Part shown: piece by piece, positions 24,074 to 32,044 of the stretch
Position numbering within the stretch: position 1 is the first letter of the stretch
How the letters are laid out: each line of letters opens with the position of its first letter
Assembly (NCBI GenBank): GCA_934464775.1
Contig: CAKSKG010000006.1
Location: forward strand, 1 to 64,000
Source: an uncultured Oscillospiraceae bacterium
Lineage (GTDB): Bacteria > Bacillota > Clostridia > Oscillospirales > Ruminococcaceae
Length of the DNA: 64,000 nucleotides
Direction of reading: 5' to 3'
Made by a program: the position numbers and the translations under genes
Notes under the pieces: generated by a model
Told to the model about the DNA's origin: nothing
Databases searched by the model: none
The model's input: the letters and a program-made list of their open reading frames with translations, nothing else

Positions 24074-25405
24074 ATGAGCGGAAAAGATAAATGGTCGTCA
24101 AAATTCGGGTTCATAATGGCATCGGCAGGCTCCGCCGTGGGACTGGGCAACCTGTGGAAATTCCCGTACATGGCATCACGTCACGGCGGCGGAATGTTCC
24201 TGCTTTTTTATGTGATTTTTGCTTTGATGATAGGCGTGCCCGTGCTGCTTTCCGAGCTTGCAATAGGACGCTATGCAGGAAAAAATGCAGTTGACAGCTG
24301 CCGTGCGATAGCTCCGAAATGGGGCTTTGCGGGAATGCTTGGCATTCTCGGCTCACTGTTTGTACTTGCATTCTACGGCACTGTGGGCGGCTGGGTCATA
24401 AAATATTTCCTGCTCTGCCTTGCCGACGGACTCCCCTCTTCGGATTTCTTCGTAGAATACACCTCACACTCCGCCGAGCCTGTGATATACCAGCTGATAT
24501 TCTGCCTGATATGCGGAGCTATCGTTGCATTCGGAGTTTCGGGCGGCATTGAAAAAGCCTCCAAGCTGCTGCTGCCGCTGCTGCTGATATTTCTCACGGC
24601 TGTGATGCTGTACACCCTGCGACTGCCCGGAGCCGCCGAGGGCGCACGATTTTTCCTGCTGCCCGATCTTGCCGCCGCAGATATAAAGCTCCATGAAATA
24701 ATAATCGCCGCCATGGGGCAGATGTTCTTTTCCCTTTCTCTGGGAATGGGAACACTGATAACCTACGGCAGCTATCTTTCCAAAAACAGCGATCTCCCCT
24801 CATCGGCGGTGACTATCGTTGTTATCGACACGATAATCGCAGTCATTGCAGGACTTGCGGTCATTCCCGCAGTATATGCGGCAGGACTTGAACCCGATGC
24901 GGGACCGGGACTTATCTTTGTAACTCTCCCTGCCGTTTTCGGCAGAATGTCGGGTGGACGGTACATCGCAGCCGCATTTTTCTTTCTCGTTCTCATTGCG
25001 GCAATAACCTCCGCCGTGTCGCTTATCGAAGTCATCGCTTCATTTGTGGGCGAACGAATGAAGCTTTCCCGTCCCTATGCGGTCACGGTATCAACAGCCG
25101 CATCGGCTCTCCTCGGGATCCCTGCCTCGCTTTCATCGGGCGTGCTTAAAGATGTTAGGATAGGCGGATTGTCAATGTTCGAGCTGCCGAACTTCCTTGC
25201 GGATAATATCATAATGCCGCTGGGCGCAGTTTCCATATGCCTGCTGACGGGCAGGATATGGGGCATGAAAAACGCAGCCCGTGAAATGAGCATCGGCAGC
25301 CGAACAAATCCGAAAATGTTCCGCATACTCGGTGCAATACTGAATTACGCCGCACCTGCCGTTATTATTATCGTATTCATAAGCTCCCTCACGGGACTGA
25401 TATAG
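24074..25405 (+). CDS. Sodium-dependent transporter, NSS/SNF family
   Basis: A 443-residue integral membrane protein with about eleven helices, as in bacterial LeuT/MhsT/TnaT-type symporters that take up amino acids with Na+. The family motif in helix 1 is FIMASAGSAVGLGNLWKFPY (unwound G-L-G-N for Na+/substrate), with FFSLSLGMGTLITYGSY in helix 6-7. The start at 24074 follows GAGGAG. The substrate (aromatic or branched amino acid) cannot be told by eye. It is monocistronic. Confidence 0.93.
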   Translation: MSGKDKWSSKFGFIMASAGSAVGLGNLWKFPYMASRHGGGMFLLFYVIFALMIGVPVLLSELAIGRYAGKNAVDSCRAIAPKWGFAGMLGILGSLFVLAFYGTVGGWVIKYFLLCLADGLPSSDFFVEYTSHSAEPVIYQLIFCLICGAIVAFGVSGGIEKASKLLLPLLLIFLTAVMLYTLRLPGAAEGARFFLLPDLAAADIKLHEIIIAAMGQMFFSLSLGMGTLITYGSYLSKNSDLPSSAVTIVVIDTIIAVIAGLAVIPAVYAAGLEPDAGPGLIFVTLPAVFGRMSGGRYIAAAFFFLVLIAAITSAVSLIEVIASFVGERMKLSRPYAVTVSTAASALLGIPASLSSGVLKDVRIGGLSMFELPNFLADNIIMPLGAVSICLLTGRIWGMKNAAREMSIGSRTNPKMFRILGAILNYAAPAVIIIVFISSLTGLI

Positions 25406-25499
25406 CATAAGTCTTGAAACAATGTCAAAAAATCATCAACATTCCGCAGGATTTTTATAAAAATCGGTATAAAAATGTAAAGCATTTCCGCCGCAACTA

Positions 25500-25527
25500 T
25501 TGACAAAAAATGAAAAAGTGTTATAAT
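25500..25527 (+). promoter_or_regulatory. Sigma-A promoter of the alpha/beta hydrolase gene
   Basis: TTGACA (25500-25505), 16-base spacer, TATAAT (25522-25527). Confidence 0.85.
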
Positions 25528-25565
25528 TAAATTAATAATGTAATTATTTTTCGGAGGTTTTTTGT

Positions 25566-26639
25566 ATGATAGTTTTACTTATACTGCTGATACTGATCCT
25601 TATCTGTGCGGCTGTGATCGGAGCAAGATATGCGGTAAGATTCATTCTTGCAAAGCGTACCGAGGGCAACTGTATGCAGGTATACCGTGAATGCTCCGTT
25701 ATGCTGAAAGACAAAGAGCAGATCATACTCATTGAAGGCAGAAACGATACTCTTCCCGTTATGATAATGTACCACGGAGGACCTCTCACACCTATAATAT
25801 ACGGCGAAAGCTACCGTGGAATGTACCCCGATCTCGGTCAGAATTATATTCTCGTCTGGTGGGATCAGTACGGCTGCGGAAAGAACCATACAGCCGAAAG
25901 CCTTGATGATATGACCGCTTCCGACTGGGCGGACATGGCAGCCGATCTTGTGGAATGTATCCATAAAATGTACCCGAAGAATGAGATATATCTGAACGGA
26001 TATTCTTTCGGATCATACCTTGCAATGTATGCGGCAGATAAGCACAAGGACATCGTTACGGGAGTTATCAATCTTTCCCCTGTGATGAATATATCCGAGG
26101 TCCCCGACAACATTTATTATGCCTGCGAGAAGAAGATGACCAACGAGGAAAAATCCGATCTCGAAAAGGCACGCAGAGGCGAATTTTATCCCTATCTTGA
26201 AAAGTCCGTGGCACTTGCCGAAAAATACACCGATTTTATTGATAACCACAAGGACGGAAAAATCGTTTCAAATCCCATGAAGCTGAAATGGTATGTGCGC
26301 CCGTTCATCTCCCCCGATTACGACTATACCGATATCATCGAGCTTGTAAAAACAATAAAGAACAGAGGAAAGACCAATATAAAAAATCTGAATACGCTGG
26401 GCGATGTTGATGTGACGGACATTGCCGAAAGCCTTGATCTGCCGATACTCTACATACAGGGCGAGCATGAGCTTCACGTTCTTCCCGAACGCCTTGAAGA
26501 GCTTGCCGCACGCCGCAGCAATGTTAAATATGTAAAGATCGAAAACTGCGGACATATCCCCACTGCCGAGGGCTGGGAAAAGATACTCAAAGCAATGGTT
26601 GATTTCGGCTGGGAAAAGCGCCGCAATCATATGCAGTAA
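25566..26639 (+). CDS. Membrane-anchored alpha/beta hydrolase (proline iminopeptidase-like)
   Basis: A 357-residue protein with one N-terminal membrane helix (residues 2-20) and an alpha/beta hydrolase body. The oxyanion segment YHGGPLTP and WWDQYGCGKN recall the HGGPG and DQRGxG of prolyl iminopeptidases (S33). The nucleophile elbow is GYSFGS with Ser147, and the catalytic His is probably His330 (NCGHIP). The anchor suggests action at the membrane, though the side is not clear. Substrate unknown; an esterase is equally possible. GGAGG lies just before the start; monocistronic. Confidence 0.82.
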   Translation: MIVLLILLILILICAAVIGARYAVRFILAKRTEGNCMQVYRECSVMLKDKEQIILIEGRNDTLPVMIMYHGGPLTPIIYGESYRGMYPDLGQNYILVWWDQYGCGKNHTAESLDDMTASDWADMAADLVECIHKMYPKNEIYLNGYSFGSYLAMYAADKHKDIVTGVINLSPVMNISEVPDNIYYACEKKMTNEEKSDLEKARRGEFYPYLEKSVALAEKYTDFIDNHKDGKIVSNPMKLKWYVRPFISPDYDYTDIIELVKTIKNRGKTNIKNLNTLGDVDVTDIAESLDLPILYIQGEHELHVLPERLEELAARRSNVKYVKIENCGHIPTAEGWEKILKAMVDFGWEKRRNHMQ

Positions 26640-26660
26640 AACCTCAAAATCAAAACAAAA

Positions 26661-26701
26661 AAATCCGCATGGTCTGTGAAAAATTCAGACCATGCGGATT
26701 T
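26661..26701. terminator. Bidirectional terminator between the hydrolase gene and galT
   Basis: A perfect 16-bp stem (26661-26676 with 26686-26701) with A-run and T-run on the two sides. It serves genes ending at 26639 (plus) and 26719 (minus). Confidence 0.93.
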
Positions 26702-26718
26702 TTATTATCTTATAAGAT

Positions 26719-28215
26719 TCAGCCGTTGACGAAATCAACAAATCTGCGGAAAGCGGCAATACCCTCGGGAGTGTGCTTGTAAACGCCTGCGTGCTCCAGC
26801 ACCTTGGCAAATACAAGACCAACCTCCCTGCGGATTATTTCGTCAATGTTGTCCGCTGTGATGTCATACTTCTTTGCGAACTCCTCTGCCCAGTCGGCGT
26901 GCTTTGAAAGCACCTCATCGCTGCGGACGGCATCCACGCCCTTGTTTACGATAACATCGGCAAGCTGTGCCATTTCGGTTTTAAGTCTTGCGGGAAGCAC
27001 CGCCAGACCCATTACCTCGATAAGTCCGATATTCTCCTTTTTAATGTGGTGAAGCTCCGCATGAGGGTGATATACACCCAAAGGGTGTTCCTCAGTTGTG
27101 ATATTATTTCTAAGTACAAGATCAAGCTCATATTTGCCGTCATGCATACGTGCAATGGGAGTGATCGTGTTGTGAGGCTCACCGTCTGTCTCTGCAAAAA
27201 CAAATGCACTCTCGTCGGTATAGCCTCTCCATGCGGTAAGTATCTTATCGGCAAGGTCAACCAGTCTGCCGCTGTCCTTGCTTCTGATCCTGATAACGGA
27301 CATTGGCCACTTGACTCTGCCTGCCTCAACGTCCTCAAAGCCCTTGAATACGTACTTTTCCTCGATCTCGGACTTTGCCAGAGCAAAATCATAGCGTCCG
27401 CCCTGGAAGTGCTCATGGCTCAGAATAGAGCCGCCGACGATAGGCAGATCGGCGTTTGAACCGATAAAATAATGAGGAAACTGTCTTATAAAATCAAACA
27501 GCTTGACAAATGCCGAACGGTCGATCACCATAGGCGTATGCTGCGTATTAAAGAGAATGCAGTGCTCATTGTAATAAACATAAGGCGAATACTGGAAGCC
27601 CCATGGCGTGTTATTTATTTCAACAGGGATAATTCTGTGATTGTTTCTTGCAGGGTGATTCATGCGTCCCGCATAGCCCACATTCTCGGGGCAAAGGAGA
27701 CACTTGGGATAACCGCTCTGCTTTGCAAGCTTTGCAGCGGCGATAGCCTTGGGGTCATTTTCGGGCTTGGAAAGATTTATTGTGATGTCGATAGTGCCGT
27801 ACTCGGTGTCAACAGTCCACTTCATATCCTTTGCAATGCGATAGCGGCGGATATAATCCGTATCACGGCTGAATTTATAGAAATAATCGGTAGCTGCCTC
27901 GGGCGAATCGGCATACAGCGCACTGAACTTGCCGATAACCTCAGAGGGACGGGGCGTGAGACAAGCCATAAGGCGCGTGTCAAAAAGATCACGGGCAGTA
28001 ATGTTGTTGTCGATCAGTCCCTGCTCGCAGGCATAATCAAGAAGATTTTTCAGTATCTCTTCAAGACCCATTTCACCCTTTGGCTGCGACGGCTCATAGT
28101 CCTCCAGCTTCAGTGTATCAAGAATGGTGTTGCGTGCGAAGATCTCATCTTCCTTTTGGATAAGTCCCGTTTCCAGACCGTAGTTTACCAGTCTGTCGAT
28201 ATATTCATAGATCAT
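26719..28215 (-). CDS. galT: UDP-glucose-hexose-1-phosphate uridylyltransferase (Firmicutes type)
   Basis: A 498-residue enzyme of the Leloir pathway: UDP-glucose + galactose 1-phosphate to UDP-galactose + glucose 1-phosphate. It is of the long GalT type 2 found in Firmicutes, with N-terminus MIYEYIDRLVNYGLETGLI, substrate segment NHPARNNHRIIPVEINNTPW, and the active-site block GGSILSHEHFQGG. Length is as expected (about 490-500). It is alone, with its own promoter and terminator. galK is separate at 17-18 kb, and galE/galM are not in the window. Confidence 0.96.
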   Translation of the reverse strand: MIYEYIDRLVNYGLETGLIQKEDEIFARNTILDTLKLEDYEPSQPKGEMGLEEILKNLLDYACEQGLIDNNITARDLFDTRLMACLTPRPSEVIGKFSALYADSPEAATDYFYKFSRDTDYIRRYRIAKDMKWTVDTEYGTIDITINLSKPENDPKAIAAAKLAKQSGYPKCLLCPENVGYAGRMNHPARNNHRIIPVEINNTPWGFQYSPYVYYNEHCILFNTQHTPMVIDRSAFVKLFDFIRQFPHYFIGSNADLPIVGGSILSHEHFQGGRYDFALAKSEIEEKYVFKGFEDVEAGRVKWPMSVIRIRSKDSGRLVDLADKILTAWRGYTDESAFVFAETDGEPHNTITPIARMHDGKYELDLVLRNNITTEEHPLGVYHPHAELHHIKKENIGLIEVMGLAVLPARLKTEMAQLADVIVNKGVDAVRSDEVLSKHADWAEEFAKKYDITADNIDEIIRREVGLVFAKVLEHAGVYKHTPEGIAAFRRFVDFVNG

Positions 28216-28246
28216 TTTTTAACCTCCAACTCAAAAGTCTTTATTG

Positions 28247-28275
28247 ATTATATCACATTTCTCTCCAAAAATCAA
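28247..28275 (-). promoter_or_regulatory. Sigma-A promoter of galT
   Basis: On the minus strand TTGATT (28270-28275), 17-base spacer, TATAAT (28247-28252), about 30 bases before the start codon. Confidence 0.88.
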
Positions 28276-28393
28276 GGCGGTTTACGTGAATTATCCATAA
28301 CTCACGCAAAATTTCAATTTTATTGTTTTGTAAAATGTGACAAATTTTTCTTTTGATGTTAAACATTATATACATATTTTTTGCCGCAATCTC

Positions 28394-28422
28394 TTGACGG
28401 AATCAATTTTATGTGATATAAT
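28394..28422 (+). promoter_or_regulatory. Sigma-A promoter of the C39-like peptidase gene
   Basis: TTGACG (28394-28399), 17-base spacer, TATAAT (28417-28422). The leader is about 90 bases. Confidence 0.85.
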
Positions 28423-28520
28423 ATTACAGAACAAAAATTCTGATAGATATAACGGAGAACATACACGGATCATCATATTACGGACTTTTCGGCAAATATT
28501 TTTATGGAAAAGGGTCAGTT

Positions 28521-29825
28521 ATGAAAATCAACGTGCGCAAATGTGCGGCAGTTATCTCTGCGGCTGCTATTGCCGCTTCTGCTGCTTTCTTTTACTCGGA
28601 ACAGACAGCTTCCGCCGACACAGCGGTGCTAAGCACCGACCTTATAACGGAAAATGTGACCATTACATCTAAAGCATTAAAAAAATCCACCTCCAACAGC
28701 GAGGCTGTGCGTTTTACTCTTGAGACAACAGACTGCACCGACGAAGAGGACAACGGCTCGCTGACGATCCGCATTGAAAACGGCAGCGAGGACGATACAT
28801 ATTCATACAGCATCACAGGCGGTCAGACCTACAAAAAAATGAATGGCAGAACTGCAGAGATAAATAATCTTGCCGAGGGAAGCTATTCCGTATGTGTTAT
28901 AAAAAACAAGGATAAATCCACGATCTCGGACACTTTGACGGTATATATCGGCAGTGAGGAAGAGCTGTACCCCGTAACTTTTTCTGTGGAAAGCTGCTCC
29001 GAAAGCATTTACAATGACGGAAAGATCACAGTCCGCATTGATAATTTTGACCGCGAATGCAGCTATGAAGCTACTGTTGACGGCGGAAAAACGTGGACGA
29101 AAATGAAGAAAAAATCCTATACTTTCAGCGGTGTAAAGCCCGATATTTACAGCGTTTGTGTCCGCCTGAAAAACTTTGATGATGAATCTTACGTTTTGAC
29201 AGTGCCCGTTCTTTCGTCCGTAAGCGATCAGAAAGGGTTTATAGAGACCGAAGCTATTCTCCAGAACCCCGAGCTTCCCACAGGCTGCGAGATAACATCT
29301 CTGACGATGCTGCTGAATCACATCGGCTTCAAGGTCGATAAGCTGGTCATGGCAGACAATTATCTTCCCAAGGGCGAATACAGAAACGCCGATTTCAACG
29401 AGGTGTTTGTGGGCAATCCCCGTGAATATTCGGCATACGGCTGTTTCTCAAATGCGATCGTTACAGCCGCCGAAACTTTCCTTGACAAATATGACAAAAA
29501 GGACGCATGGGAAGTCCGCAACATCACAGGCTGTCCTGCCGACGCACTTTATCGCTCGATCGACAGCGGCAATCCCGTTGTTGTCTGGGCAAGCGGCGAT
29601 ATGGACGATATATATGACGGCGCATCATGGGTCGTTTCCGAAACGGGCAAGGCTCTTACATGGCCTGCCAATGAGCATTGTCTCCTGCTGACAGGCTATG
29701 ACAAAAAGAAAAAGCTGGTTTACTTCAATGACCCCATGAAAGGTCAGGTCTCCTATGACATGGCACTTTTTGAGCAGCGCTTTGAGCAGCTGAACAACAA
29801 TGCCGTAATTATCGTAAGAAGCTGA
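28521..29825 (+). CDS. Secreted C39-like (peptidase_C39_2) cysteine peptidase with two beta-sandwich repeats
   Basis: A 434-residue exported protein. Residues 1-32 are a signal peptide. Residues about 60-142 and 150-232 are two related beta domains (NGSLTIRIENG...YSYSITGGQTYKKM and DGKITVRIDNF...YEATVDGGKTWTKM). The peptidase domain (about 245-434) has the C39-like triad: Cys256 in ELPTGCEITSL, His387 in NEHCLLLTGYD and Asp404 in YFNDP. It should act outside the cell on peptides or cell-wall material; its target is unknown. No ABC exporter or double-glycine peptide is adjacent, so a bacteriocin-processing role is not supported. A DUF1294 gene follows directly. Confidence 0.87.
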   Translation: MKINVRKCAAVISAAAIAASAAFFYSEQTASADTAVLSTDLITENVTITSKALKKSTSNSEAVRFTLETTDCTDEEDNGSLTIRIENGSEDDTYSYSITGGQTYKKMNGRTAEINNLAEGSYSVCVIKNKDKSTISDTLTVYIGSEEELYPVTFSVESCSESIYNDGKITVRIDNFDRECSYEATVDGGKTWTKMKKKSYTFSGVKPDIYSVCVRLKNFDDESYVLTVPVLSSVSDQKGFIETEAILQNPELPTGCEITSLTMLLNHIGFKVDKLVMADNYLPKGEYRNADFNEVFVGNPREYSAYGCFSNAIVTAAETFLDKYDKKDAWEVRNITGCPADALYRSIDSGNPVVVWASGDMDDIYDGASWVVSETGKALTWPANEHCLLLTGYDKKKKLVYFNDPMKGQVSYDMALFEQRFEQLNNNAVIIVRS

Positions 29826-29826
29826 C

Positions 29827-30120
29827 ATGAAAATATCATACATAATTATTATTTACTTTGTGATAATCAGCATTATTGGGTATGTACTTCCTGCGGTTGA
29901 TAAAAAGCGTGCCAAAAACGGTGAATGGCGCATTCCCGAAAAAATCCTTTTTATCGTAAACCTACTGGGAGGCTCTGCTGCAATGCTGATCTCCATGAAG
30001 CATTATCGTCACAAGACAAAGCACAAAAGATTTATGATCGGTATTCCCTGCATCATAGTTTTACAGCTTGCGGCAATAGCTTTTATATTGCTTGTGAAAT
30101 ACAATATCATTAATATATGA
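29827..30120 (+). CDS. DUF1294 small membrane protein
   Basis: A 97-residue protein with two or three membrane helices. The conserved DUF1294 pattern is visible: D-K-K-x-A-K-N-x2-W-R-I-P-E (residues about 25-37), LGGSAAMLISM and YRHKTKHKRF. Its start codon is one base after the stop of the secreted peptidase gene, so the two are co-transcribed and probably translationally coupled. Function unknown. Confidence 0.9.
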   Translation: MKISYIIIIYFVIISIIGYVLPAVDKKRAKNGEWRIPEKILFIVNLLGGSAAMLISMKHYRHKTKHKRFMIGIPCIIVLQLAAIAFILLVKYNIINI

Positions 30121-30154
30121 AAAATCCGTCCGATAAATTTCGGACGGATTTTTT
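30121..30154 (+). terminator. Terminator after the DUF1294 gene
   Basis: A perfect 14-bp stem (30121-30134 with 30141-30154) that starts at the stop codon and ends in a T-run. Confidence 0.92.
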
Positions 30155-30171
30155 TGCCACAGTATAAAAAA

Positions 30172-30196
30172 TGCACAGACCCGAGAGCCTGTGCAT
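30172..30196 (-). terminator. Terminator of the carboxyltransferase operon
   Basis: An 8-bp stem (30172-30179 with 30189-30196) followed on the minus strand by a run of T residues. It lies 19 bases past the stop at 30215. Confidence 0.85.
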
Positions 30197-30214
30197 CGTA
30201 AATATTCAAAAAAA

Positions 30215-31612
30215 TCAGACAGCGTGTACCTTGTTAGCTGCGTCTGCGTGAGCACCGTCAACGCCGTACTTAGCGTCACGTCTCTTCTCGAAGAACTTGG
30301 GAGCAACCTTGGGGAACATTGCATATGTGAGAACGTCCTCGTCCTGCTCAAGCCACTCAGCGCATTCCTTACGCATATTGTCAAGCTCGGGAGCAAGCAG
30401 ATCTGCGGGACGGCAGTCGATAGGCTCTTCGCCCTTGAGGATCATCTTTCTCCACTCGGGATCAATAGCAGTAGGAGTCTTACCGTAGCCGCCTCTTACC
30501 ATTTCCTTGAATTCCTTTGTTACAGTCTTATAGCGCTCGCCTGTGATAACATTGAATACAGCCTGTGTACCAACGATCTGAGATGTAGGTGTAACCAGAG
30601 GAGGATTACCGGAATCGGCACGAACTCTGGGCACTTCCTTGAGAACCTCTTCAAGCTGATCTTCCTTGCCTGCCTGCTTCAGCTGAGACAGGAGGTTGGA
30701 AAGCATACCGCCGGGAACCTGATAAATAAGTGCATTGGGGTTAACGGCAAGCATCTTCTGGTCGATAAGACCGCTTTCGATGTACTTCTTTCTGAGGCCC
30801 ATGAAGTAATCTCTTACCTCATTGAGCTTTACAAGGTCAAGACCTGTGTCGTACTCTGTGCCCTGGAGAGCCGCAACCATGGACTCTGTGGGAGCATGAG
30901 ATGTACCGTTTGCAAGAGGAGACATAGCTGTGTCGATCATATCGCAGCCGTTCTCAATACCCTTGAGGAGGCACATCGAAGCAAGACCAGATGTATAGTG
31001 AGTGTGGAGCTGAACAGGGATCTTTACAGCAGCCTTGATATCACGAACCAGATCAGCAGTTCTGTAAGGTGTAAGAAGAGCAGCCATATCCTTGATACAG
31101 ATAGAATCAGCACCCTCTGCCTCGCACTGCTTAGCATAGTTTACATAATACTCGTTTGTGAAAACATCGCCTGTTGTGAAGGACATAGCGACCTGAGCGT
31201 GTGCGCCTTCCTTCTTTGCAGCTGTGATAGCTGTCTTGAGGTTTCTGATATCGTTGAGCGCATCGAAGATACGAATGATATCAATGCCGTTTGCACAAGC
31301 CTTCTGAACGAAATATTCAAGAAGATCGTCTGCATAGTGACGGTAGCCCAGCATATTCTGACCTCTGAAAAGCATCTGAAGCTTTGTGTTGGGCATTTCC
31401 TTGCGGAGGATTCTGAGTCTGTCCCAGGGATCTTCGTTAAGGAATCTGATACATGAATCAAATGTAGCACCGCCCCAGCACTCTACGGAGTAGAAGCCGA
31501 TCTTGTCCATTGTGGAAAGAATGGGACGCATCTCGTCTGTGCTCATACGTGTTGCAAGCAGAGACTGATGAGCGTCACGAAGGACGGTTTCGGTAATTTT
31601 AATCTTTGCCAT
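30215..31612 (-). CDS. Pyruvate/oxaloacetate carboxyltransferase subunit (5S/OadA/PycB type)
   Basis: A 465-residue biotin-dependent carboxyltransferase that moves CO2 between carboxybiotin and pyruvate/oxaloacetate. Metal ligands are visible: Asp13 (TVLRDAHQSL), His203 and His205 (QLHTHYTSG) and the Lys that becomes carbamylated, Lys174 (ICIKDMAAL). GQNMLGYRHYADD is also typical. It carries no biotinyl domain; that is encoded by the gene upstream, 19 bases away. Alone it would be called oxaloacetate decarboxylase alpha or pyruvate carboxylase B. The partner genes make a transcarboxylase more likely. Confidence 0.92.
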   Translation of the reverse strand: MAKIKITETVLRDAHQSLLATRMSTDEMRPILSTMDKIGFYSVECWGGATFDSCIRFLNEDPWDRLRILRKEMPNTKLQMLFRGQNMLGYRHYADDLLEYFVQKACANGIDIIRIFDALNDIRNLKTAITAAKKEGAHAQVAMSFTTGDVFTNEYYVNYAKQCEAEGADSICIKDMAALLTPYRTADLVRDIKAAVKIPVQLHTHYTSGLASMCLLKGIENGCDMIDTAMSPLANGTSHAPTESMVAALQGTEYDTGLDLVKLNEVRDYFMGLRKKYIESGLIDQKMLAVNPNALIYQVPGGMLSNLLSQLKQAGKEDQLEEVLKEVPRVRADSGNPPLVTPTSQIVGTQAVFNVITGERYKTVTKEFKEMVRGGYGKTPTAIDPEWRKMILKGEEPIDCRPADLLAPELDNMRKECAEWLEQDEDVLTYAMFPKVAPKFFEKRRDAKYGVDGAHADAANKVHAV

Positions 31613-31631
31613 TTTAACGACCGCCTTTCAA

Positions 31632-32000
31632 TTAAGCAAGTGTTGCAATAAGGTCGCTTGTGTTTACGCTGTCGCCCTTCTTTACGTTAACAGATGCGAT
31701 CTTGCCGTCCTGAGGCGCAACGATGTCGTTTTCCATCTTCATTGCCTCGAGAACTGCGATGACCTGACCCTTTGTTACTGTATCGCCGACATTTGCCTTA
31801 ACATCAAGGATAGTACCGGGCATAGGAGCGTTAACGGAAACAGAGCCTGCTGCGGCTGCTGCGGGAGCTGCTGCAGGTGCAGGTGCTGCTGCGGGAGCTG
31901 CGGGTGCTGCTGCAACGGGTGCGAGAGCGGAACCGTCTGTGATATCCTGAACGGATACATCGTAAGCCTTGCCGTTTACGGTAATATTAAATCTTTTCAT
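31632..32000 (-). CDS. Biotin carboxyl carrier protein (1.3S type)
   Basis: A 122-residue carrier with an N-terminal strand region (MKRFNITVNGKAYDVSVQ), a linker of about 30 residues made almost only of Ala and Pro (about 26-51), and a C-terminal biotinyl domain. The biotinylation site is EAMKMEN with Lys88. This layout matches the 1.3S subunit of transcarboxylase and the gamma/biotin subunit of decarboxylases. It lies between the 12S-like gene (44-base gap) and the 5S-like gene, and carries carboxyl groups between them. Confidence 0.95.
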   Translation of the reverse strand: MKRFNITVNGKAYDVSVQDITDGSALAPVAAAPAAPAAAPAPAAAPAAAAAGSVSVNAPMPGTILDVKANVGDTVTKGQVIAVLEAMKMENDIVAPQDGKIASVNVKKGDSVNTSDLIATLA

Positions 32001-32044
32001 TTTATATAACCACCATTCTCAAATATTTATAATCATCTTTCTCA

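Larger units (their letters stand above)
28216..28520. other. Divergent promoter region galT / C39-like gene
   Basis: About 305 bp that contains back-to-back sigma-A promoters (28247-28275 minus and 28394-28422 plus) and AT-rich sequence between them. No reading frame or further structure is seen. Confidence 0.6.

Noticed and set aside
28521..29825. Bacteriocin-processing system around the C39-like peptidase
   Set aside because: There is no ABC exporter fusion, no double-glycine leader peptide gene and no immunity gene nearby. The only partner is a DUF1294 protein.
30191..31456. 421-codon plus-strand frame opposite the 5S-like gene
   Set aside because: It lies wholly antisense to a gene with clear catalytic motifs, lacks a ribosome site and resembles no protein.
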